Assembly: GCA_017432615.1 (NCBI GenBank)
Contig: JAFRIV010000045.1
Location: forward strand, 1-64,000
Reading direction: 5' to 3'
DNA: 64,000 bases
Source of the DNA: Oscillospiraceae bacterium
GTDB lineage: Bacteria; Bacillota; Clostridia; Oscillospirales; Oscillospiraceae
In this document: positions 37,086 through 45,302 of the stretch, in pieces
How positions within the stretch are numbered: the stretch's first letter is position 1
Layout: every line of letters begins with the position of its first letter
Notes under the pieces: model-generated
Told to the model about the DNA's origin: nothing
The model's database searches: none
What the model saw: only the letters and a program-made list of their open reading frames with translations
Program-made: the position numbers and the translations under genes

Positions 37086-37376
37086 TCAGTTTTCCAGCCT
37101 TTTTCTCAGCGCCGGGTTCCAGGGAAGTAGTGCATCCAGCTCAGCAGCAGCCGGTGTTTTTCCCAGCCACCGGATTTCATCCAGGACAAAGCTGAGGTAT
37201 GCAAAGGGCTCTACATTGTTCGCCTTGGCCGTTTCCACCAGCGAGTACACAATTGCGCTGGCCTCGGCACCCTTTGGCGTGTCGCAGAACAGCCAGTTCT
37301 TTCGACCGACCACAAACGGTCGGATCGCGTTTTCTGTATGATTGTTGCCGCCGCTGTGCGCGCCTTTCGAAGCCAA
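37086..37376 (-). pseudogene. IS66 transposase (TnpC) C-terminal fragment
   Basis: About 90 residues matching the transposase end: GGNNHTENAIRPFVVGRKNWLFCDTPKGAEASAIVYSLVETAKANNVEPFAYL (interrupted here only for length), ending WNPALRKRLEN. The catalytic core upstream is absent. A hairpin at 37049-37075 follows its stop. Confidence 0.85.
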
Positions 37377-37513
37377 TAGTAGTATGTCTTTTCTGAGATC
37401 CCCCGTTGGAAACAGAACTCCCTGTTGCTCAGACCGCTCTCCTCACATTCTCGGATGATTTCCATCCAATTCTGAAGCCTGTATTCGTTCCGCATTGCCA
37501 ACACGTCTGCCAT
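37340..37513 (-). pseudogene. IS66 accessory protein TnpA, N-terminal fragment
   Basis: MADVLAMRNEYRLQNWMEII and the helix-turn-helix SGLSNREFCFQRGISEKTYYYWLRK (split) identify IS66 TnpA. After about residue 52 the frame passes into transposase DNA in the wrong frame and stops at 37211, so the gene is broken by the internal deletion. Confidence 0.82.
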
Positions 37514-37617
37514 GTTTATCCCACCTTCTCCTGTTTTCTCGAAAAACTCACCTGCAGTTTTTCGAGTTCTCTGGACATTGTCTCATAAATGTGGGTCACT
37601 TGGTAGGCGGGTGCTTA

Positions 37618-37647
37618 TTGTGCGCTTACGAAAGATATGAGTATAAT
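37618..37647 (+). promoter_or_regulatory. Possible promoter spanning the IS66 end, driving the nagB-like gene
   Basis: TTGTGC (37618-37623, inside the IS end), 18-bp spacer, TATAAT (37642-37647). The -10 lies in copy 2 of the 18-bp repeat (37630-37647). The insertion may therefore have supplied a new -35. Another TATAAT occurs at 37663. Confidence 0.5.
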
Positions 37648-37733
37648 TTTCCTTGAGAAGTAGTATAATAAACAGCGAAGGGTGAAATGATATTTCAGCC
37701 AGATCCCTTTATGAATACACTGGAGGAAAAAGT

Positions 37734-38504
37734 ATGCCGATTTTAAAAGACTTCACCTGCGGGAAGCTCAGGACCAGAGTTTTCAGCACCCGGGAGGAGA
37801 TGGGTGCCTGTGCGGGGACGGAAGCCGCTTTGAAGATAAAAGAGCTGCTCTGCGAAAAGGAGGAGATCAATGTGATGTTTGCAGCAGCGCCGTCCCAGAA
37901 TGAAACGCTGCAAACGTTGATGGCGGACCCGGACATCGACTGGAACAGGGTGAACGGGTTCCATATGGATGAGTATGTGGGACTGGAGGAAACGCACCCG
38001 GCGGGTTTTCGGAACTTCCTTCGGAAGGCGGTATTCAATCGGAAACCGTTTCGGAGCGTCCACCTGCTGAACGGAAATGCGCAGGACCCGGAAAAGGAAG
38101 CGGAGCGCTATGAAACGCTCCTGAGAGAGCATCCGCTGGATGTCTGCATTCTGGGTGTCGGAGAAAACGGGCATATTGCCTTCAACGATCCGCCAGTTGC
38201 CGATTTTCAGGATCCGAAACTGGTGAAGATCGTAAAGCTTGACGAGGTCTGCCGGGAACAGCAGGTACATGACGGATGTTTTGCATCGATTGAAGAAGTG
38301 CCCACCCATGCCCTCTCGGTGACCATCCCCGGGCTTTGCGGGGCAAAGTGGATGTACTGCTCCGTCCCGGCGGCAACCAAAGCCTATGCAGTGGAACATC
38401 TGGTAAGGGATCCGGTCTCACCTGCCTGCCCTGCCACGATTTTGAAAGAGCAGGAACACGCTTTTCTCTATACGGATGCGGATGCCGGAAGGGGGATCCT
38501 CTGA
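37734..38504 (+). CDS. Glucosamine-6-phosphate deaminase (NagB) family protein
   Basis: 256 aa. NagB converts glucosamine 6-phosphate to fructose 6-phosphate and ammonia. Family motifs: substrate loop AAAPSQNETLQTL, GFHMDEYVGL (catalytic Asp), GVGENGHIAFNDPP (catalytic His), TIPGL. The first loop lacks the usual GST(P) and the last motif ends NDPP instead of NEP, as in NagB-like paralogues, so the sugar phosphate may differ. Stand-alone gene with RBS GGAGG. Confidence 0.82.
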   Translation: MPILKDFTCGKLRTRVFSTREEMGACAGTEAALKIKELLCEKEEINVMFAAAPSQNETLQTLMADPDIDWNRVNGFHMDEYVGLEETHPAGFRNFLRKAVFNRKPFRSVHLLNGNAQDPEKEAERYETLLREHPLDVCILGVGENGHIAFNDPPVADFQDPKLVKIVKLDEVCREQQVHDGCFASIEEVPTHALSVTIPGLCGAKWMYCSVPAATKAYAVEHLVRDPVSPACPATILKEQEHAFLYTDADAGRGIL

Positions 38505-38671
38505 GCGGGTGCCGCTTCGCAGCGGAAAAATGATTCATTTTTCTCTTCAGTCGATCTGCAGTTGACCCGGAATGGGAAAAACGATGGTATAATCAGAATG
38601 CATTCCGGGAAAGGATGAAAGACAGCGGATCACAGAAGAAAGACGAGAGAGAAAAGAGGAGGGAAACGAAC

Positions 38672-39472
38672 ATGATCGGTGCGATTATCGGGGACGTAGT
38701 CGGGTCCAGGTTTGAATTTCACAATTATCTGGACAAGGATTTTGAGTTATTTCACCACCGGTGTGAATTTACGGACGATACGGTGATGACCTGTGCGGTG
38801 GCGCAGGCACTGATGGACAGCCGCGAGGATTTTTCGGACCTTTCGGAGAAGGCTGTTACCGCGCTGCAGCGGATCGGAAGGAAATACCCGAACTGCGGAT
38901 ACGGGGCAAGGTTCATAAACTGGATGTTTGCGGAGGATCCGCAGCCGTACAACAGTTACGGGAACGGTTCGGCCATGCGGATCAGCCCGGTGGGCTTTGC
39001 CGCCCGGGATGTGGAAGAAGCGAAACGGCTCTCCGCCGCGGTAACGCGTATCTCTCATAACCATCCGGAGGGCATGAAAGGCGCGGAAGCGACGGCGGTC
39101 GCCATTGTGATGGCGCGGCAGGGAAAGAGCAAGGAAGAGATCCGCAAAGCAATGGAAGGCTACTATGATCTGCGCCTGACGGTGGATGAGCACCGGAGAA
39201 AATGGCACGGACACGGGAGCGAGATCTGCCAGGTGTCTCTCCCGCAGGCACTGGAATGCTTTCTGGAGGGAACAAGCTTTGAGGATGTGATCCGGAACTG
39301 CATTTCCATCGGGGGAGACAGCGATACCATTGCCGCCATTGCCGGAGGCATCGCGGAAGCGTATTACGGCATCCCGGAGGAGATCGGCAGAGAGGTGCGT
39401 AATATCCTGAGCCCGACGCTGCTGGGGATCTGCGACGACTTCCGGCTATGGCTGGAAAAGAGAGAGCAGTAA
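38672..39472 (+). CDS. ADP-ribosylglycohydrolase (DraG family)
   Basis: 266 aa from ATG 38672 (RBS GAGGAGGGA; upstream in-frame codons are not supported). The two-Mg site is visible: MIGAIIGDVVGSRFE, FTDDTVMT, SHNHPEG and the C-terminal GGDSDTIAAIAGGIAEAYYG. Members remove ADP-ribose from proteins, nucleic acids or small molecules. It converges on a macrodomain gene, an ADP-ribose-binding family, suggesting a shared role in ADP-ribose turnover or in defence against ADP-ribosylating toxins. Confidence 0.92.
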   Translation: MIGAIIGDVVGSRFEFHNYLDKDFELFHHRCEFTDDTVMTCAVAQALMDSREDFSDLSEKAVTALQRIGRKYPNCGYGARFINWMFAEDPQPYNSYGNGSAMRISPVGFAARDVEEAKRLSAAVTRISHNHPEGMKGAEATAVAIVMARQGKSKEEIRKAMEGYYDLRLTVDEHRRKWHGHGSEICQVSLPQALECFLEGTSFEDVIRNCISIGGDSDTIAAIAGGIAEAYYGIPEEIGREVRNILSPTLLGICDDFRLWLEKREQ

Positions 39473-39510
39473 CCGGGCTCTTCCGGGAAAACACTCCATA
39501 AAAAACAGAA

Positions 39511-39551
39511 ACGCCGGAGACCTGCAAGCCGCTTGCAAAGGCCTCCGGCGT
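39511..39551 (-). terminator. Terminator of the macrodomain gene
   Basis: ACGCCGGAG (39511-39519) and CTCCGGCGT (39543-39551) with an inner TTGCA-containing stem. On the minus strand it is followed by TTCTGTTTTTTATGG. Confidence 0.8.
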
Positions 39552-39586
39552 CGATATCCTGCCTGTAGAATCGCCGTCTCTGCGGG

Positions 39587-40675
39587 TCAGTTCGTGTTCT
39601 GGCCCAGAAGGGGAAGCGTTTCATCATACAGCATCCCGTTGATCTCAAAGATATCATAATTCTTTTCACGGATGAAGTATTCGACGATCAGATCCGTCTT
39701 GTAGTATTTGCTGAGCGTCAGCCCGGCACGACGGAGAAGATCCTGCGCCTGGTCGTAGTTCAGCTTCAGGCCGATAACACAGGCGAGCGCACTGGTTTTT
39801 TTAGGAATCTGATCGGGATGGTGCTTTATCCCCCAGAACATGGATTTGTTGATGTTGGAACGGACATAGAATTCTTTCTTGGAAATGCCCTTTTCCCTGC
39901 ACCACCATTCACACATGTCGGCAAAGGAACGGTCTTCTTTTTCATAGCCTTCCCCCGGAAGACGGGCAGACGAAGCAGGAGGGACCGGTGCAACGGGCAT
40001 AACGCCGCAGGCCGGGGATGCGGCAGCATGATCTTCTTCCCGGGCAGCGGAAGAGAAAGACGGCATCGATCCGGACAGGGCAGGCGGCAGGGTTTCCTCA
40101 TAAAAGGAATACAGCTGCTCTTTTTTGCTTTTCCGATATTTTTCCGAAATAAACTGCTGCACCCCGGCATCGATCTTTTCACTGACGGCAACCGACTCGC
40201 TGTCGTAGAGAACGAGGAAGATCATCATGTCTTCCTCCTCCGGGAGAGACAGGAGAAATTCCCGGATGCAGGAGGTGGCAATGCTGTATGCTTCCGCCTT
40301 CGGATATCGGTAGGCGCCGGTGGAGATGGACGGGATCGCGAGAGAACGGCAGCCCTTTTCTTTTGCAAGGGCCAGGATGCTTCGATAACAGCTTGCCAGC
40401 AGTTCTCTCTCCCCGTGCCGCCCGTCGATGTAGAAGGGACCCACCGTGTGGATGATATATTTGCAGGAGGAGATGCCGAAAGACGCGGTAATTACCGCGG
40501 AGCCTGCCGGACAGGTGCCGATTTCAGCCAGCGCTTCTTTCAGCTTCGGCCCGGCGGCATAATGGATCCCGGCATCTACCCCGAGACCGCCGACTTCAAA
40601 TGATTCATTCGTAGAGTTTACGATCGCGTCCACCTGCATCTTTGTTATGTCATTGCGGACAATGGTCAGAGCCAT
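39587..40675 (-). CDS. Macrodomain protein with C-terminal HTH-like domain
   Basis: 362 aa starting MALTIVRND at 40675, where GGGAGG lies seven bases upstream; a six-codon longer start is not supported. Residues about 1-170 are a macrodomain (DAIVNSTNESFEVGGLGVD, GISSCKYIIHTVGP, IPSISTGAYRYP) that binds or hydrolyses ADP-ribose adducts. A Pro/Ala/Glu linker (about 185-245) leads to a roughly 110-residue domain (SFADMCEWWCREKGISKKEFYVRSNI, DLIVEYFIREKNYDIFEIN) that resembles XRE-like helix-turn-helix proteins of Firmicutes; that assignment is tentative. Convergent with the ADP-ribosylglycohydrolase. Confidence 0.85.
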   Translation of the reverse strand: MALTIVRNDITKMQVDAIVNSTNESFEVGGLGVDAGIHYAAGPKLKEALAEIGTCPAGSAVITASFGISSCKYIIHTVGPFYIDGRHGERELLASCYRSILALAKEKGCRSLAIPSISTGAYRYPKAEAYSIATSCIREFLLSLPEEEDMMIFLVLYDSESVAVSEKIDAGVQQFISEKYRKSKKEQLYSFYEETLPPALSGSMPSFSSAAREEDHAAASPACGVMPVAPVPPASSARLPGEGYEKEDRSFADMCEWWCREKGISKKEFYVRSNINKSMFWGIKHHPDQIPKKTSALACVIGLKLNYDQAQDLLRRAGLTLSKYYKTDLIVEYFIREKNYDIFEINGMLYDETLPLLGQNTN

Positions 40676-40711
40676 AAGAAAACCTCCCGTCAATTGAAAT
40701 TCCTGTTATTT

Positions 40712-40790
40712 GCTATTATACCTTATTCTTTGCGTTTTTGAAAGAACCCTTCCGTATTTCTGTACTTTTTGGTACAATTATTCAGAATCG
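40712..40790. promoter_or_regulatory. Divergent promoter region between macrodomain and DNA polymerase genes
   Basis: The 299-base gap 40676-40974 has no convincing gene. On the minus strand TATAAT (complement of 40715-40720) with a weak -35 can serve the macrodomain gene. On the plus strand TACAAT (40773-40778) overlaps TGTAC TTTTTG GTACA (about 40761-40776), a small inverted repeat that could be an operator. No Firmicutes LexA box (GAAC....GTTC) was found despite the SOS-type gene downstream. Confidence 0.45.
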
Positions 40791-40974
40791 GAAAAGGACA
40801 GGCAGCAGCGAGCTGAAGTTGTAAAAACGGATCGGATGTGGTATGCTGTCGAAAAGCATATAACCGATGCCGGAAAAGAAGAAATGCACCGGCAGGCGGC
40901 GGGCTAAGAAGAAGTTTGCCGGGAGAAAGCGTCCGGAGGGGATGCGGTGAACGGCGGGAAGGCGGTGAGCATAG

Positions 40975-42483
40975 ATGCCGGATAAAACCTATATCGCAAT
41001 CGATTTGAAAAGCTTCTATGCCTCCGTGGAGTGCCGGGAGCTGGGAAAAGATCCGCTCACGACCAATCTTGTGGTTGCGGATCAAAGCCGTACGGAAAAG
41101 ACGATCTGCCTGGCGGTTTCCCCCTCCCTGAAAGCCCACGGGATCCCCGGGCGGGCTCGCCTCTTTGAGGTCGTACAGCAGGTAAAACGGGTAAATGCCC
41201 GGCGGCGGGCAAAGGCACCGGAGCATCAGTTCAAGGGCAAGTCCTTTGATGCAATCGAACTGGAGAACGATCCGTCTCTTGAACTGGATTATATCGCGGC
41301 AACGCCGCGGATGTCATTCTATATAGACTACAGCACGCGGATCTATACCATTTACCTGAAATACGCGGCCCCGGAGGATATCCACGTTTATTCCATCGAT
41401 GAGGTGTTCATCGACGCAACGGATTACCTGAAAACGAACGGCATGACGGCCCGTGATTTCGCCAAGCTGATCATCCGGGACGTGCTGAAAACAACAGGCA
41501 TCACGGCAACGGCGGGCATCGGCCCCAATCTCTACCTCTGCAAAGTCGCTATGGATATCTGGTCAAAACATACCCCGGCGGATCAGGACGGCGTGCGTAT
41601 TGCCGAACTGGACGAGATGACGTACCGACAGTATCTGTGGGCACACAAGCCTATCACGGATTTCTGGCGCGTCGGGAAAGGAACCGCAAAGAAGCTGGCG
41701 GACAACGGCATGTACACGATGGGAGACGTTGCCCGATGCTCGGTCGGCGGGGCGAACGACTTAAAAAATGAGGCGCTCCTGTACAGACTGTTCGGCGTGA
41801 ACGCGGAACTGCTGATCGACCATGCCTGGGGTTGGGAACCGTGTGAGATCAGGCATATCAAAGCCTTCAAGCCGGAGAGCAACAGCCTCAGCATCGGCCA
41901 GGTGCTGCAGGAACCGTATCCCTTCGACAAAGCCCGCATGATCGTGCGGGAGATGACAGACGGGCTGGTAATGGACCTGGTGGATAAGGGACTGATGACG
42001 GACCAGATCGTACTTACCATCGGTTATGATATTGAGAACCTTACCCCGGAATACAAAGGGTCAGTGGAAACCGACCGGTACGGGAGGAAAGTGCCGAAAA
42101 TGGCCCACGGTTCCGAAAATATCGGGGAAATGACCTCCTCCACAAAGAAGATCATGGATGCCGTCATACGCCTGTATGACCGCATTGCGGATAAGAAGCT
42201 GCTGATTAGGCGGATGTATGTGGCGGCAAATCATATCACGGATGCCGCAGCCTTAAAGGCAAAACCGGCGTTTGAACAAATGGATCTGTTCGCAGAACTT
42301 GACGGGGAAAAAGAAAAAAGGGAAAAAGAAGAAGCCGACCGTGTCAGGGAGGAGAGGCTGCAGCAGGCAATGCTGTCCATCAGGAAACGGTATGGGAAAA
42401 ACGCCATCCTGCACGGCACCAGCTATGAGGAGGGCGCGACCGGACGCGACCGGAACAGGCAGATCGGAGGGCACAAGGCATAA
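40975..42483 (+). CDS. Y-family DNA polymerase (UmuC/DinB-like)
   Basis: 502 aa. Catalytic carboxylates are present in YIAIDLKSFYASVEC (Asp near 9) and HVYSIDEVFIDATDY; later the thumb motif ITATAGIGPNLYLCKVAMD and helix-hairpin-helix DFWRVGKGTAKKLADNGM. Long enough to match the UvrX/UmuC-type polymerases common on Firmicutes chromosomes and mobile elements, used for translesion synthesis. It overlaps a YolD-like gene by one base, the usual partner arrangement. Confidence 0.92.
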   Translation: MPDKTYIAIDLKSFYASVECRELGKDPLTTNLVVADQSRTEKTICLAVSPSLKAHGIPGRARLFEVVQQVKRVNARRRAKAPEHQFKGKSFDAIELENDPSLELDYIAATPRMSFYIDYSTRIYTIYLKYAAPEDIHVYSIDEVFIDATDYLKTNGMTARDFAKLIIRDVLKTTGITATAGIGPNLYLCKVAMDIWSKHTPADQDGVRIAELDEMTYRQYLWAHKPITDFWRVGKGTAKKLADNGMYTMGDVARCSVGGANDLKNEALLYRLFGVNAELLIDHAWGWEPCEIRHIKAFKPESNSLSIGQVLQEPYPFDKARMIVREMTDGLVMDLVDKGLMTDQIVLTIGYDIENLTPEYKGSVETDRYGRKVPKMAHGSENIGEMTSSTKKIMDAVIRLYDRIADKKLLIRRMYVAANHITDAAALKAKPAFEQMDLFAELDGEKEKREKEEADRVREERLQQAMLSIRKRYGKNAILHGTSYEEGATGRDRNRQIGGHKA

Positions 42484-42887
42484 TGGAGATCTCCCACGAA
42501 TACGATGATATTATCGGTCTGCCCCATCCTGTATCTGCAGACCGGCCGCATATGCCGATGATCGACAGGGCCGCCCAGTTCTCACCCTTTGCCGCCCTTA
42601 CCGGTTATGACGCAGCCATTGCGGAGACCGCCCGCCTGACGGAACAAAAAAGGGAACTGTCAGATGAGCAAAAAGGAATCATCAGCAAGCAGCTCTTCCG
42701 GCTGCAATCCCGCCTGAAAACAGACCCGGAAGTTGCCGTGACTTACTTTGTACCCGACAGCCGGAAGAGAGGCGGGACCTATCAGACTGTGACCGGGAAG
42801 GCAAAGAAAGTGGATGAATATCTCGGCGTCCTGGAAATGAGCAATGGGGTTTCCATCCCGTTTGATGATATCATCATTTTGGAGTAA
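42483..42887 (+). CDS. YolD-like protein
   Basis: 134 aa: YDDIIGLPHPVSADRPHMPM, DRAAQFSPFAALTGYDAAI, and a beta-rich C-terminus (GVSIPFDDIIIL). YolD-like proteins accompany Y-family polymerases in Firmicutes and are thought to act with them like UmuD; the activity is not established. Translation is coupled to the polymerase (TAATG). Confidence 0.85.
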   Translation: MEISHEYDDIIGLPHPVSADRPHMPMIDRAAQFSPFAALTGYDAAIAETARLTEQKRELSDEQKGIISKQLFRLQSRLKTDPEVAVTYFVPDSRKRGGTYQTVTGKAKKVDEYLGVLEMSNGVSIPFDDIIILE

Positions 42888-42936
42888 TCCTGATTCGGAT
42901 GAAAGGTTTTATGGCCCGGCCGGACAGGATAAAGAA

Positions 42937-43881
42937 TTAACGCTTCTGTACGGTGAAATGATAGCCGCGGCAGTCATTTTTACCGGAATTGAGGCGGCGG
43001 ATCAGCGTTGTTTTGGGGAGATCCAGCTGACGGGCGGCTTCCCGCATCGAAGGATAGCGAATGTGCGTCTCTTCACAATAAACGGGAGTAGAGACGGGGG
43101 CTTTGCAGCGTTTATAGATCTCCCGCTGCTGAGGGGTGCGGACGATGCCTTTGTTGGCGGCAAATGTTCGTGCTTTGGAAGAGGAAGACATCTTCCAGCC
43201 GTGTTCTACCGTGCCGCCGAGGGACTTGTTGTAACCGCGGGATGGGTCGGTGGTGCGATTGACTTCAATGAGCCAGGCTTCAAAGGCGCGGGCAGATTCT
43301 TCCAGGATATTTTCCACACAGCGTATTTTTGTGATATTTTCCCAACCGACGGAACCGATCGCCTGATAGAGCTCCGGATTGTCCCGATACCCGTAGCCGT
43401 TCTGCCAGCGTTCTTCAAGAGGGCGGCCGGTACTGCCGACGTACATTTTACCGTCAGGAAAGATGAGCTGATAGACGGAATAATGGGAGCGGGAGGGGTA
43501 AGCTGCCGGCCGGATACGGTTATATCCGAATTCCGGCTTCCAGGATTCCAGAGAGAGGATCAGAGAACGCTCCAGATCGCGGGCATCTTCCAGGGAAAGG
43601 CCGGACTGGTGAATGGTACGGTCAAAACTGTACCAGCCGAAGCGACGGATGTCAGCATACAGGGAGCGATTATGCTGATACCGCTCTCCTGCACCCCAGC
43701 GCCTGGTGGGATTCCCTTTGCAGTAACCGACGTACCGCTTGCCGAGGGGAGAGGTAAGAATATAAACACTGTAGCAGAAATAAGCTCCGTATTCCTGCAC
43801 GAACTTTTCGTACGCACCTTCGTAGAGAATGAAGGTGCTTTTCTGTGTGTCGGCCGGAACAGCGGGAAGGGGTTCAGCCAT
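42937..43881 (-). CDS. Tandem GIY-YIG endonuclease-like protein with NUMOD-type tail
   Basis: 314 aa from ATG 43881 (MAEPLPAV), overlapping the upstream ATPase stop by 8 bases; the longer reading from 43950 lies wholly inside that gene. Two GIY-YIG-type cores are seen: YSVYILTSPLGKRYVGYC (about 37-54, followed by R in NPTRRW) and YSVYQLIFPDGKMYVGS (about 134-150, followed by EERW). The C-terminal region (about 269-314: RYPSMREAARQLDLPKTTLIRRL) looks like a NUMOD/intron-nuclease DNA-binding repeat. Such proteins cut DNA in homing or mobile-element contexts. Two nuclease cores in one chain is uncommon. Confidence 0.8.
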   Translation of the reverse strand: MAEPLPAVPADTQKSTFILYEGAYEKFVQEYGAYFCYSVYILTSPLGKRYVGYCKGNPTRRWGAGERYQHNRSLYADIRRFGWYSFDRTIHQSGLSLEDARDLERSLILSLESWKPEFGYNRIRPAAYPSRSHYSVYQLIFPDGKMYVGSTGRPLEERWQNGYGYRDNPELYQAIGSVGWENITKIRCVENILEESARAFEAWLIEVNRTTDPSRGYNKSLGGTVEHGWKMSSSSKARTFAANKGIVRTPQQREIYKRCKAPVSTPVYCEETHIRYPSMREAARQLDLPKTTLIRRLNSGKNDCRGYHFTVQKR

Positions 43882-45070
43882 TTTCCGGGACCTCTTGGGA
43901 GAAGCTGCCGGAGGATTCCGAGAGACCCGATGGCTGCATCCTTTCAGCATCCGAGGAAGCGGGGACGTCCGGCAGATGAATAAACCACTGGACGGACGTG
44001 CCGGTGCCGTCGGGCTTCGGGACAGAACGGCGCTCCCGCAGGGCCTGCCCCCTGGCTACCAGTTCCGCTTTGGCAGTGTTGATGACCTTAGGAGAGAAAT
44101 CTTCGGCGGAAAGAAGATCGGTGAGTTCCTGCACAGGAATTTCTTTACGTTCCTGCAGAAGGGAGAGAATGGCATCGACACAGAGATCCTTCATGCTGCG
44201 CTGCCTGGCGGCAGAAGAAGCGAAGGGAGGATCGCAGGCAAAATCGGCAAAGCGGCGGTCAGACATGCCGGCAAAGCGAATGACGCCGCCGGCTTCCATT
44301 GTATAGAGCACGGTGGACTGGAGGGGAGCATAGGAGTTCTTTTCGTTGCTGAGGTAACGGATCCTGTGATCCGACATGATTTCGGTGTAGGAAGTGAAGA
44401 TCACACTGCGGGCAATGTCGGCCAGATCTGCTGAGCCGGTGAGGCGCTGCCGCCAGTCATCCGTCCGTTTTTTGTTGGTGTGGCAGACAAGCAGGAAAGC
44501 GAGATTATACTGCATGCTGAGTTCCACAAGGTGATTCAGCGCCCGGCGGGTATGCTGGCGGGAGGTCATGGAGGCACCGGGAGGGAAAAACGCCTGGATG
44601 GGATCGAAAACGCAGACGGCAGGGCGGCGGGATTCAATCATTTTTTCCAGATCGGGAGAGCAGAAATGGAGACCGGCGATATGTTCAATGTCGACCGTGC
44701 AGATCTCCGGCATATAGGCATCATAGCGATCCAATGTTTTTTTCAGGCGCTTGGCAGTGGAGTCCTCCTTGGAAAAGTAGAGGCAGGTGCGATTCGGCCC
44801 TTTCTCGTAGAGGAGGTTGTTTTTGAGATCCAGCGTGGCAACGACGCCCGGGCATTCGGAGCGGATATAAGCGTCATCGTCCAGCATGGTGGAGTAATTT
44901 GCACTGATGCGGGCGAGAAGATAGCACCAGATGCTGGTTTTGCCGACACCGCCGTCTCCGACGAGAAGGGTGATGCCGCCTTTGGGGATCCAGTGGGGGA
45001 CGAGCCATTCCACTTCTTTTTCCTCCACCTGATCCACGGACTGCAGGAAGCGATTCAGATCAGTTTTCAT
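43874..45070 (-). CDS. RecA-fold AAA ATPase (RepA/AAA_25-like)
   Basis: 398 aa starting MKTDLNRFLQSV at 45070 with AAGGAG upstream; twelve extra upstream codons are unlikely. Walker A is VGDGGVGKTS (about 37-46), Walker B AVCVFDPIQAF, with CHTNKK sensor-like residues and a winged C-terminal region (IPVQELTDLL). It resembles the hexameric helicase/RepA-like ATPases of plasmids and phages. Together with the overlapping GIY-YIG gene it forms a two-gene unit that looks like a mobile-element remnant. Confidence 0.8.
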   Translation of the reverse strand: MKTDLNRFLQSVDQVEEKEVEWLVPHWIPKGGITLLVGDGGVGKTSIWCYLLARISANYSTMLDDDAYIRSECPGVVATLDLKNNLLYEKGPNRTCLYFSKEDSTAKRLKKTLDRYDAYMPEICTVDIEHIAGLHFCSPDLEKMIESRRPAVCVFDPIQAFFPPGASMTSRQHTRRALNHLVELSMQYNLAFLLVCHTNKKRTDDWRQRLTGSADLADIARSVIFTSYTEIMSDHRIRYLSNEKNSYAPLQSTVLYTMEAGGVIRFAGMSDRRFADFACDPPFASSAARQRSMKDLCVDAILSLLQERKEIPVQELTDLLSAEDFSPKVINTAKAELVARGQALRERRSVPKPDGTGTSVQWFIHLPDVPASSDAERMQPSGLSESSGSFSQEVPENG

Positions 45071-45116
45071 GAAAACAGCTCCTTTTCTTTTTTTTAGGCG
45101 AGCCAATTATACAAAA

Positions 45117-45143
45117 AGACAAGTCCTTAAAATGGGACTTGTC
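45117..45143 (-). terminator. Bidirectional hairpin at the end of the tungstate-transport operon
   Basis: GACAAGTCC TTAAAAT GGGACTTGTC with T runs on both sides (minus strand CTTTTTG, plus strand ATATTTTTG). It can end the tup operon read-through before the ATPase gene. A counterpart with different bases but the same shape lies at 59117. Confidence 0.7.
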
Positions 45144-45188
45144 ATATTTTTGACCAAGTTCATATATAATTTACAAATGATTAGCTTT

Positions 45189-45252
45189 GCCAACTATCCC
45201 AACTATCCCAGGTTTCCCAACTATCCCTCTGTTTTCAGGATTTCGGTTACAA
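45189..45252 (+). repeat. Dispersed repeat, copy A (four phased 9-mers)
   Basis: Units AACTATCCC (45192), AACTATCCC (45201), AGGTTTCCC (45210) and AACTATCCC (45219). The 39-bp block 45189-45227 matches 59184-59222 at 38 of 39 bases in the same orientation. A weaker match continues for about 25 bases (CTG.TTTCAGGATTTC). It lies just past the end of the tup operon. Function unknown. Confidence 0.9.
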
Positions 45253-45302
45253 AACGGGAACAAGACGTTTTGGCGATTTCCGCCATACTCTCTCCCTTTC
45301 CG

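Larger units (their letters stand above)
37017..37629 (-). mobile_element. IS66-family element, internally deleted (both ends kept)
   Basis: Left end (minus strand from 37629) reads GTAAGCGCACAATAAG CACCCGCC. The right end (plus strand from 37017) reads GTAACTGCTCAACAAT CGCCCGTC. 17 of 24 positions match and both begin GTAA as in IS66 elements. Inside are the first half of TnpA and the last part of the TnpC transposase; TnpB and most of TnpC are missing. The 8 bases flanking each end do not match (ATCATAGC, GAAAGATA), so no target duplication is seen. Probably immobile alone, but possibly mobilisable in trans. Confidence 0.82.

Noticed and set aside
40788..40907. Small ORF upstream of the Y-family polymerase
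   Set aside because: No RBS, no homology I recognise, and it overlaps the promoter-like region.
42844..45097. Plus-strand ORFs (379, 201 and 205 codons) opposite the nuclease and ATPase genes
   Set aside because: The minus-strand frames contain GIY-YIG and Walker motifs; the plus-strand ones are shadows.
45189..45227. Plasmid replication iterons for the neighbouring RepA-like ATPase
   Set aside because: An identical array lies 14 kb away without any replication gene, and no other plasmid functions are present.
45069..45300. Reading of the 9-mer repeat as coding sequence (NYPNYPRFPNYP)
   Set aside because: The frame stays open in both copies, but neither has a start codon with an RBS and copy B ends shortly after; a DNA repeat is the simpler view, though coding is not excluded.
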